Shown: one piece after another, positions 51,217 to 57,015 of the stretch
Layout of the letters: the number at the start of each line of letters is the position of its first letter
How positions within the stretch are numbered: the first letter of the stretch is position 1
Assembly (NCBI GenBank): GCA_002336485.1
Contig: DDCZ01000013.1
Span: forward strand, 1 to 57,015
Direction of reading: 5' to 3'
Length of the DNA: 57,015 bases
Source: Flavobacteriales bacterium UBA1993
GTDB lineage: Bacteria; Bacteroidota; Bacteroidia; Flavobacteriales_G; Salibacteraceae
The notes under the pieces: model-generated
What the model was told of the DNA's origin: nothing
Database searches by the model: none
What the model saw: the letters and a program-made list of their open reading frames with translations, nothing else
Made by a program: the position numbers and the translations under genes

Positions 51217-52791
51217 TTAGTCTACCTGGATGAAATCCAATGAAGGATGAAGAGGGTTGGCGTGTTCTAGCAGGTCCAAAACGGATGTTGGGTCTGAAAA
51301 ATAATTGAGCCAATTCATACGCCTTTCCTGTGGTGTTCCTGCAGGAAGAAGCTCATTGGCGGCGAAATCAAACCTTTGGGCCACTACCCCATTTCGCTGT
51401 TTGTCGCTTCGAAGGACTTTCTTTTCAAGGCGAACCAAGCGTTTAGACATACGCGTCGACTCGGCCTCCGTGCTTTGCCCCAATGTGGAATCCAGCTCTC
51501 CTAGTTCAGCTATCAGAGTTCTTAGTATAGCGTCTATCTGAGTTCGTTTTTCTTGCACCAAATGCTCGTTCGACCCGATGGCGCGAATCAATTCAGTGAC
51601 TACAGCCTCGCGGTCCTTATATACATCATCAAGCGAAAGCCCAAGCTGTGCGACCTTCTTCATTGCTTTTTCAGATACCAACGCAAACATATCTCGAAGC
51701 AAAATCACGGGCATTGGACAATTTGCGGATTTAAAAACATCGCGCAGTTGCAGCCAATAGCTCGTTTCTCCAGGTCCACCGATATAGGCAATGTTTGGAA
51801 GAATCACCTCCTGATAGAGCGGTCTTAGAATAACATTTGGACTAAAACATTCTGGTTTTGACTCTACTAAGGATAGAAGTTCATCTTTTGACCAACTCCT
51901 CGTCCCATCCGACGTTGCGTATCCAACTTGTGCTTTCACAATTCGGTCCCGATATCCGGACTCCAACCAGAAAAGGTTGATCTCCCGCCCATTTACCTGA
52001 CCATTGTAATCCATGGATTCGAGTAAGCTTGTTGTCTTTTCCAATTCATTTTGAGAAAACTGTGTGGTCAGTTCTTTTTGAATGTACGGGACAAACACCC
52101 TTTTTAATCTGGAATCATCCGCATCGATAACGATAACGCCAGAATCAGCGAATACCCAATAGACAAAATCACGAATGGCACTCGAAAGGGACCTATCAGA
52201 ACCAAATATGGTATCCAGTGCATCTAAACTCTCCTTGTATCTGTGATCATCATTAAAGTATTCTCGAATTTCTTTTTTAAAGGCATCCAACTCTCCAAGT
52301 TTCATATGTCCAACCGCACCGCTTTGTTCAGTCTTCCAGATCGACTTAGTGCCTCCAATAAAAACATGGTTTATCTCTTCAAAGTCATGGTCTTCAGAGG
52401 CCATCCAATAGATGGGAATGGCAGATATTCCCTGATCCTTCAGCATCTGCGCCAGCTTGATAGCCGACACTATTTTATAAAAGAAGAAAAGTGGGCCTCC
52501 ATATACGCACAGTTGATGGCCAGTGGTAATGGTGACTGTTTTGGGGTCGGAAAGTCGATTGATCTGAGCTTCAGTTATCCCATTTGAATATGAACTTGAT
52601 CTCGACTGATCGTTAAGAACTTCAATTAGAATACTTCTGTCGAAATTCTGACCCATACGATTTGCCCACGCTGCCTTCAGGCCAGCCATATCCGGACTAA
52701 ACTGGGTGAACTCCGCCAATGCCTCGCTCCGATCTAAATAATCCTGAACCAGTTTTGGCAATTTCGGTATGATGGAATCAACACGCTTCAA
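51217..52791 (-). CDS. bshC: Bacillithiol biosynthesis cysteine-adding enzyme BshC
   Basis: About 524 residues. BshC adds cysteine to glucosaminyl-malate, the last step of bacillithiol synthesis. Markers: TITTGHQLCVYGGPLFFFYK and IPIYWMASEDHDFEEINHVF in the first half, PLYQEVILPNIAYIGGPGE in the middle, and a long coiled coil near the C terminus. I prefer the TTG at 52791 (KRVDSIIPKLPKLVQDYL follows, the usual family start) over a TTG at 52812 that adds seven residues. No bshA or bshB in the window. No ATG is available, which is unusual. Confidence 0.88.
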   Translation of the reverse strand: MKRVDSIIPKLPKLVQDYLDRSEALAEFTQFSPDMAGLKAAWANRMGQNFDRSILIEVLNDQSRSSSYSNGITEAQINRLSDPKTVTITTGHQLCVYGGPLFFFYKIVSAIKLAQMLKDQGISAIPIYWMASEDHDFEEINHVFIGGTKSIWKTEQSGAVGHMKLGELDAFKKEIREYFNDDHRYKESLDALDTIFGSDRSLSSAIRDFVYWVFADSGVIVIDADDSRLKRVFVPYIQKELTTQFSQNELEKTTSLLESMDYNGQVNGREINLFWLESGYRDRIVKAQVGYATSDGTRSWSKDELLSLVESKPECFSPNVILRPLYQEVILPNIAYIGGPGETSYWLQLRDVFKSANCPMPVILLRDMFALVSEKAMKKVAQLGLSLDDVYKDREAVVTELIRAIGSNEHLVQEKRTQIDAILRTLIAELGELDSTLGQSTEAESTRMSKRLVRLEKKVLRSDKQRNGVVAQRFDFAANELLPAGTPQERRMNWLNYFSDPTSVLDLLEHANPLHPSLDFIQVD

Positions 52792-52874
52792 AGCAGATGT
52801 ATTAAGGCACAAATGAATGGAATGTTCAGGTTACTTTGTAATTAAGGACCACAAAGTCCCGAAGAATCCAAGGA

Positions 52875-54188
52875 TTAACCGGCTATTTTACCTTCCAAAT
52901 CAAAGGCCGTAGCACCGGTGATTTCCACATCGGCGAAATCTCCAATTCTCAAGTATAGATCCTCAGCAGGTATAAGTACTTCGTTATCCACTTCAGGTGA
53001 ATCATATTGGGAACGCCCAACAAAGTATCCACTCTCTTTCCGATCGATCAACACCTTTAAGGTCGCTCCAATGCGTTTTTCATTGGCAGCTAGACTAACA
53101 TGCTCCTGTGCTGCCATGATTTCCGCTACACGTCTCTGTTTCTCCTCTTCTGGCACATCGTCTTCATATTGATGCGCGTGTGTTTTCTCTTCGTGGCTGT
53201 AGCTAAATACACCCAGACGATCGAAACGCATTTCTTTCACCCAATCTACGACCTCGTTATGCTGATCCAATGTTTCCCCTGGAAAGCCTGAAATGAGCGT
53301 AGTACGAATCGCGATGTCCGGATTTACCGTGCGCATCTGATTCAATAGTCTATCCGTTTTGTCTCGTGTTGTTCCTCTGCGCATTCGAGCCAAAACCTCA
53401 TCGTTGATGTGCTGTAGAGGAATGTCGATGTAGTTGCAGATTTTTGGATTCTGAGCCATCTCTGTTAATACATCCGTCGGGAAACCAGCTGGATAAGCGT
53501 AGTGTAGGCGAATCCATTCAATTCCATCAACCTCAGAAAGCCGTTGTAAAAGCTCGGCAAGATTTCGTTTCTTATAGATGTCGAGGCCGTAATATGTGGA
53601 GTCCTGGGCAATGAGGATTAGCTCTTTTGTTCCCTGAGCCGCCAATGATTTGGCTTGATCCACCAGTTGTTCGATCGGTGTGCTTTTATGCATGCCACGC
53701 ATGAGAGGAATAGCACAGAATGAACACGGTCGGTCGCACCCTTCGCTAATCTTTAAATATGCATAGTGCACAGGTGTGGTTAGCAAACGCTCGCCCACTA
53801 ATTCACTCTTATAGTCAGCCTTAAGCGTTTTTAGAAGCCTTGGAAGCTCTCGTGTTCCAAACCAAGAATCAACATTTGGAATTTCTAGAGCCAGCTCCTC
53901 TCGGTAACGCTCGCTCAAACAGCCGGTTACAATCACTTTTTCAACCCAACCTTTTTCTTTGGCTTCGCTAAACTGCAGAATGGTGTTTATGGATTCTTCC
54001 TTCGCGTTGTCAATAAACCCGCAGGTATTAATGATCACGGTATCGAAATCCTCCTTTTCGGTTTCATGCTCTACATTAAAATCGTTGGCCTTGAGTTGCG
54101 CCATCAATATTTCAGAATCAAAGATGTTTTTGGAACACCCAAGTGTTACCACATTGATTTTCTCCGATCGTTTTCCTTTTGTTCGCAT
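52875..54188 (-). CDS. rimO: Ribosomal protein S12 methylthiotransferase RimO
   Basis: 437 residues of the MiaB/RimO radical-SAM family; it methylthiolates an Asp of ribosomal protein S12. The N-terminal UPF0004 cluster uses the cysteines in VTLGCSKNIFDSE, INTCGFID and VTGCLSERY. The radical-SAM cluster is CDRPCSFCAIPLMRG. The TRAM domain lies at the C terminus (ATLKVLIDRKESGYFVGRSQ). It is 2 bases downstream of ftsY, so they are in one operon. Confidence 0.96.
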   Translation of the reverse strand: MRTKGKRSEKINVVTLGCSKNIFDSEILMAQLKANDFNVEHETEKEDFDTVIINTCGFIDNAKEESINTILQFSEAKEKGWVEKVIVTGCLSERYREELALEIPNVDSWFGTRELPRLLKTLKADYKSELVGERLLTTPVHYAYLKISEGCDRPCSFCAIPLMRGMHKSTPIEQLVDQAKSLAAQGTKELILIAQDSTYYGLDIYKKRNLAELLQRLSEVDGIEWIRLHYAYPAGFPTDVLTEMAQNPKICNYIDIPLQHINDEVLARMRRGTTRDKTDRLLNQMRTVNPDIAIRTTLISGFPGETLDQHNEVVDWVKEMRFDRLGVFSYSHEEKTHAHQYEDDVPEEEKQRRVAEIMAAQEHVSLAANEKRIGATLKVLIDRKESGYFVGRSQYDSPEVDNEVLIPAEDLYLRIGDFADVEITGATAFDLEGKIAG

Positions 54189-54190
54189 GT

Positions 54191-55147
54191 CTATGCCTTG
54201 CTATTGAATAAAGACTCCACAAATGCTCGACGATCGAACAGCTGAAGATCATCAATTTGTTCGCCTACTCCTATGTATTTGACGGGTATTTTAAACTGAT
54301 CGCTTATGCCGATAACTACCCCACCTTTTGCGGTGCCATCCAGTTTGGTAAGCGCAAGGGCATTAACCTCGGTTGCTGCAATGAATTGCTTTGCCTGCTC
54401 AAACGCGTTTTGGCCTGTGCTTCCGTCAAGCACCAAGAGAATCTCATGTGGCGCGTCTGGAATCACCTTTTGCATTACGCGCTTTATTTTTGTCAACTCA
54501 CCCATTAATCCGGCCTTGTTATGGAGCCTACCTGCGGTGTCAATAATGACCACGTCAGCATCCTGTGCCTTCGCAGATTGAACCGTATCAAACGCCACAG
54601 ACGCTGGGTCTGATCCCATTTTTTGGTGGATTACCGGCACTCCTGCTCGATCTCCCCATACAATGAGTTGATCAACAGCTGCCGCACGAAATGTGTCAGC
54701 CGCGCCGATTACTACCTTCTTTCCCGCTTTATTAAATTGATTGGCCAGCTTGCCAATGGTGGTTGTTTTTCCAACGCCATTCACGCCAACAACCATCATT
54801 ACATATGGTTTCTTATTGAGAGACTCTTCGAAATTCTTGACCTCGCCAGCCTTGTTTTCTTCTAGAAGAGCGATAATTTCATCTCGCAAAATGTCGTTTA
54901 ACTCGTCTGCGTTGACGTATTTATCTTTTGAAACGCGCTGCTCAATGCGACTAATAATCTTTAGCGTGGTGTCTACACCTACATCAGAAGTGACTAATAC
55001 CTCTTCCAGATTATCGAGAACTTCATCGTCTACTTTGGACTTACCAACGACAGCACGAGAGATTTTAGAGAACACGCTTTCTCGAGTTTTCTCTAATCCT
55101 TTGTCAAGCGATTCCTTCTTGGATTTGAATAGACCGAATAGTGCCAT
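54191..55147 (-). CDS. ftsY: Signal recognition particle receptor FtsY
   Basis: 318 residues. The SRP receptor GTPase that docks ribosomes at the membrane. An NG-domain-only form without the long acidic A domain of E. coli: GTPase motifs VGVNGVGKTTTIGKLA (G1), DTAGRLHNKAGL (G3) and TKLDGTAKGG (G4). The N-terminal helix (ALFGLFKSKKESLDKGLEKT) is the membrane-targeting part. Member of the rpmG-DUF4295-ftsY-rimO block conserved in Bacteroidota. Confidence 0.97.
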   Translation of the reverse strand: MALFGLFKSKKESLDKGLEKTRESVFSKISRAVVGKSKVDDEVLDNLEEVLVTSDVGVDTTLKIISRIEQRVSKDKYVNADELNDILRDEIIALLEENKAGEVKNFEESLNKKPYVMMVVGVNGVGKTTTIGKLANQFNKAGKKVVIGAADTFRAAAVDQLIVWGDRAGVPVIHQKMGSDPASVAFDTVQSAKAQDADVVIIDTAGRLHNKAGLMGELTKIKRVMQKVIPDAPHEILLVLDGSTGQNAFEQAKQFIAATEVNALALTKLDGTAKGGVVIGISDQFKIPVKYIGVGEQIDDLQLFDRRAFVESLFNSKA

Positions 55148-55168
55148 GTGTGCGTTGGTTTAAACAAA

Positions 55169-55206
55169 GAAAGCTTCCCGGCCCAGAATTCGGGTGGAAA
55201 GCTTTC
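55169..55206 (-). terminator. Hairpin between DUF4295 and ftsY
   Basis: An 11-base imperfect stem (GAAAGCTTTCC with GGGAAGCTTTC on the minus strand) and a GC-rich loop region, followed by TTTGTTT. It may partly terminate transcription between the ribosomal genes and ftsY-rimO. Confidence 0.5.
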
Positions 55207-55227
55207 AAATATTTTATAGAGAATGGA

Positions 55228-55383
55228 TTACTTGCGACTCAAGAAGTCTGCAACCGCATCCTTTGGTAATACTTCTTCCTTGAAACTATATGCGCCTGTT
55301 TTAGCTGATTTTACCATCTTAATGACTTTGGTATAATCTTTTGCGCCTTGCTTGCGGAGTCCCGCTACGGTTTTCTTTGCCAT
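55228..55383 (-). CDS. DUF4295 small basic protein
   Basis: 51 residues, too short for most ORF filters: MAKKTVAGLRKQGAKDYTKV, then a second half SFKEEVLPKDAVADFLSRK. DUF4295 is a Bacteroidota-specific small basic protein always found beside rpmG and ftsY; a ribosome-associated role has been suggested for such proteins but is not proven. Its ATG lies 20 bases after the rpmG stop codon. Confidence 0.85.
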   Translation of the reverse strand: MAKKTVAGLRKQGAKDYTKVIKMVKSAKTGAYSFKEEVLPKDAVADFLSRK

Positions 55384-55403
55384 GACTTATTGTATTCGAG
55401 GTT

Positions 55404-55586
55404 TTACTTAATTTCTTTGTGAACAGTCATTTTCCGAAGGATGGGATTGTACTTTTTCAATTCCATTCGCTCAGGAGTATTTTTCCTATTCTTGGTGGTG
55501 ATGTAACGTGAAGTTCCAGCCTGACCACTTTCTTTGTGCTCTGTGCACTCGAGGATTACCTGTACTCTGTTGCCTTTTCTTGCCAT
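55404..55586 (-). CDS. rpmG: Large-subunit ribosomal protein L33
   Basis: 60 residues from the ATG at 55586; an ORF start 69 bases upstream only extends into the promoter. Family markers: MARKGNRVQVILECTEHKES, then RYITTKNRKNTPERMELKKY. It has a single Cys, so it is the zinc-free (C-) form. rpmB (L28), which usually precedes rpmG in this phylum, is missing here: the divergent peptidase gene occupies that place. A TATTTTTG promoter box lies 27 bases upstream. Confidence 0.95.
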   Translation of the reverse strand: MARKGNRVQVILECTEHKESGQAGTSRYITTKNRKNTPERMELKKYNPILRKMTVHKEIK

Positions 55587-55595
55587 GATTATTCC

Positions 55596-55628
55596 TTTGT
55601 AAAATCGGGCCGCAAAAATATAGATTTG
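55596..55628. promoter_or_regulatory. Divergent back-to-back promoters for rpmG and the isoaspartyl peptidase
   Basis: Minus strand: TATTTTTG at 55620-55613 before rpmG. Plus strand: TAGATTTG at 55621-55628 before the peptidase, with TTTG at 55596-55599, 21 bases upstream. Both are exact TAnnTTTG boxes and they abut, so the two promoters share or exclude polymerase binding. Confidence 0.55.
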
Positions 55629-55667
55629 AATTGGATTCTTTATCCGCCTAACCAACTTTTTGAACGA

Positions 55668-56690
55668 ATGCCTCTTAATAACCTAAAAATCCTCTTAATC
55701 AGCGCGTTAAGTATGTGCTTCATTGGAATCGGACACGCCCAAGAGCGTAAAATCGCCATTGTTTTGCATGCAGGCGCCGGTTATATGCGGCCTGACATGT
55801 ACACCAAAGATCAGGTACAAGACTATACAGATAAGTTGAGTGAGGCGCGTGATGTTGGATATAAAATCCTTGAAAATGACGGTACTTCCGAAGACGCAAC
55901 GGTAGCCACAATCAAAATTCTGGAGAATAGCACATTATTCAATGCTGGAAAGGGCTGTGTGCTCTCTCACAACAAACGGGCTGAAATGGATGCATCCATT
56001 ATGAATGGCTCAGACAAAAATGCCGGAGCGGTTGCCGGAGTACAACGCGTGAAAAACCCAATCACAGCAGCGCAGGCTGTTTTGCACAACAGTCCTCACG
56101 TAATGCTAAGCGGAAGTGGTGCCGACGATTTCGCTGAAGCACAAGAGCTCGAAATGGTAGCTCCCTCCTACTTCGTGACGGATGAACGCATGGAGCAAAT
56201 CAAAAAAATGATTCAGGAAGAAAAGAATAAAACAGACCTATTTAGAGATGCTCCAGAATCGCTATCAGACAACAAGTTTGGGACCGTTGGTGTGGTGGCT
56301 ATTGACAAGCAAGGCAATATTTGCGCAGCAACGAGTACTGGTGGGATGATGAATAAAAAGAACAATCGCATAGGTGATTCACCGGTTATTGGTGCTGGAA
56401 CATATGCCGATAACCGAAGCTGTGGTGTGTCGTGCACTGGGCACGGCGAATACTTTATTCGACTGGCAGTAGCGCATGAGGTATCGGCGCTTATGTTGCA
56501 TCGAGGATGGGATTTAGAGAAAGCCACCAACTATGTGGTGCACAAAGAACTGATGGATATTGGAGGTGCTGGAGGATTGATAGCCATTGACAGAAAGGGA
56601 AACATTTCCATGTCCTTTAACACTCCAGGCATGTTTCGTGCGGCCAGATCGAGTTCGGGCGAAAACTCGGTTGCTATTTTCTCAGAATAA
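55668..56690 (+). CDS. Exported isoaspartyl peptidase/L-asparaginase (Ntn hydrolase)
   Basis: 340 residues from the ATG at 55668, chosen because it gives a signal peptide (ILLISALSMCFIGIGHAQ). The protein is made as a precursor that cuts itself before the catalytic Thr, here in the block NKFGTVGVVAIDKQGNICAA. Other family blocks: IVLHAGAGYMRPDMY, NAGKGCVLSHNKRAEMDASI, and GHGEYFIRLAVAHE. It releases aspartate from isoaspartyl dipeptides or asparagine; the signal indicates a periplasmic site. It is divergent from rpmG. Confidence 0.92.
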   Translation: MPLNNLKILLISALSMCFIGIGHAQERKIAIVLHAGAGYMRPDMYTKDQVQDYTDKLSEARDVGYKILENDGTSEDATVATIKILENSTLFNAGKGCVLSHNKRAEMDASIMNGSDKNAGAVAGVQRVKNPITAAQAVLHNSPHVMLSGSGADDFAEAQELEMVAPSYFVTDERMEQIKKMIQEEKNKTDLFRDAPESLSDNKFGTVGVVAIDKQGNICAATSTGGMMNKKNNRIGDSPVIGAGTYADNRSCGVSCTGHGEYFIRLAVAHEVSALMLHRGWDLEKATNYVVHKELMDIGGAGGLIAIDRKGNISMSFNTPGMFRAARSSSGENSVAIFSE

Positions 56691-56776
56691 TGGTCTTGCA
56701 ATCGACTTAAAAAGAACGACTTAAATAAAAGTTTTCTGAGTTCGTGTTTTTTGGTTTTACGATATCGCAACATTTT

Positions 56777-56784
56777 TACATTTG
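56777..56784 (+). promoter_or_regulatory. -7 promoter box of tRNA-Ser
   Basis: TACATTTG is an exact TAnnTTTG match ending 4 bases before the mature tRNA. A TTTG at 56750-56753 is the only -33 candidate and is a little far (23 bases). Confidence 0.55.
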
Positions 56785-56788
56785 CAGC

Positions 56789-56873
56789 GGAGAGTTGGCA
56801 GAGTGGTCGATTGCACTAGTCTTGAAAACTAGCGTGCCGCAAGGTACCGAGAGTTCGAATCTCTCACTCTCCG
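56789..56873 (+). tRNA. tRNA-Ser(UGA)
   Basis: An 85-base class II tRNA. The acceptor stem is GGAGAGU/ACUCUCC; discriminator G at 56873; CCA is not encoded. The anticodon stem CTAGT/ACTAG holds the loop CTTGAAA with anticodon TGA at 56823-56825. The variable arm is GCGTGCCGCAAGGTACC, and the T arm has GAGAGTTCGAATCTCTC. Confidence 0.95.
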
Positions 56874-56879
56874 CAGAAG

Positions 56880-57001
56880 AATCATCCCTATCCAAGCAAT
56901 TTGGATAGGGATTTTTTTATTCCCTAAGACGGAGCTCGCTTCAGCCTCTAAGGGAATAAAAAAACACCAAGGATGTTGCGCAGCAAGATCTAGGGATGAT
57001 T
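56880..57001. repeat. Nested inverted repeats downstream of tRNA-Ser
   Basis: Two perfect arm pairs are nested: AATCATCCCTA (56880-56890) with TAGGGATGATT (56991-57001), and TTTTTTTATTCCCT (56912-56925 region) with AGGGAATAAAAAAA (56950-56963 region). The tRNA terminator hairpin sits inside the outer pair. No gene seen in this stretch. Confidence 0.6.
56884..56918 (+). terminator. Terminator after tRNA-Ser
   Basis: A 12-base perfect stem (ATCCCTATCCAA with TTGGATAGGGAT), loop GCAAT, then a run of seven T. It lies 10 bases past the tRNA. Confidence 0.88.
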
Positions 57002-57015
57002 GTTCTGAACCTCCC

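Noticed and set aside
56880..57001. Integron attC site after the tRNA
   Set aside because: The arms do not have attC core sequences (GTTRRRY/RYYYAAC) or the R-L spacing, and no integrase is present.

Overview
The window looks like chromosomal DNA of a member of the Bacteroidota, probably a Flavobacteriales-like marine or freshwater lineage. This rests on several direct signs. Many starts are preceded by the Bacteroidota promoter box TAnnTTTG, and Shine-Dalgarno sites are mostly absent. Several secreted proteins end in type IX secretion (T9SS) type A sorting domains. There is a TonB-dependent receptor, many short lipoproteins with an LxxC/SC lipobox, and the rpmG-DUF4295-ftsY-rimO block. I see no insertion sequence, prophage, CRISPR array or rRNA. 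The only RNA gene is a tRNA-Ser(UGA) near the right end. No stretch above 300 bases lacks a gene; the longest gaps are the riboswitch leader (19046-19323) and the gyrA/clpC divergent region (4725-4965).

Layout. 1-10 kb: a STAS-like protein end, an EGF-like lipoprotein, a TPR protein, gyrA, clpC and recQ. 10-14 kb: a 1013-residue protein with about twelve tandem helical repeats, a two-helix membrane protein coupled to it, and a lipoprotein. 14.3-19.3 kb: a cobalamin riboswitch followed by four overlapping genes (DUF4465 surface protein, second surface protein, BtuB-like receptor, BtuG-like beta-propeller lipoprotein). This is the most coherent system in the window, an outer-surface vitamin B12 capture operon. 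Two homologous lipoprotein genes flank it. 20-28 kb: HMG-CoA lyase and pyrD, a PKD lipoprotein, a frameshifted gene, and an operon of acs, a pentapeptide-repeat protein, a GNAT acetyltransferase and an AcuI-like reductase. 28-34 kb: DUF1801, TfoX-N, CorA, DUF6155, a large T9SS BNR-repeat protein and two lipoproteins. 34-38 kb: a CvfB-like RNA-binding protein and a LiaF-like/DUF4288/LytS/LytTR envelope-stress operon. 38-44 kb: a flavoprotein, a TPR/formylglycine-generating-enzyme-like protein, an ECF sigma factor with its likely anti-sigma partner, and a truncated secreted protein. 44-53 kb: AI-2E family permease, PhzF-like protein, SPFH lipoprotein, Uup ABC-F ATPase, a second EGF-like lipoprotein, DUF6265, YceI and BshC. 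53-57 kb: rimO, ftsY, DUF4295, rpmG, an isoaspartyl peptidase and tRNA-Ser followed by nested inverted repeats.

Three genes are broken in ways readable directly from the sequence: an in-frame TAG splits a LytS-type kinase exactly where a Gln is expected, an in-frame TAA sits near the N terminus of the ECF sigma factor, and a one-base shift splits a 224-codon gene. A fourth, a secreted protein, appears cut off at its C terminus. These may be true decay, readthrough or leader arrangements, or sequencing errors; the sequence alone cannot decide.
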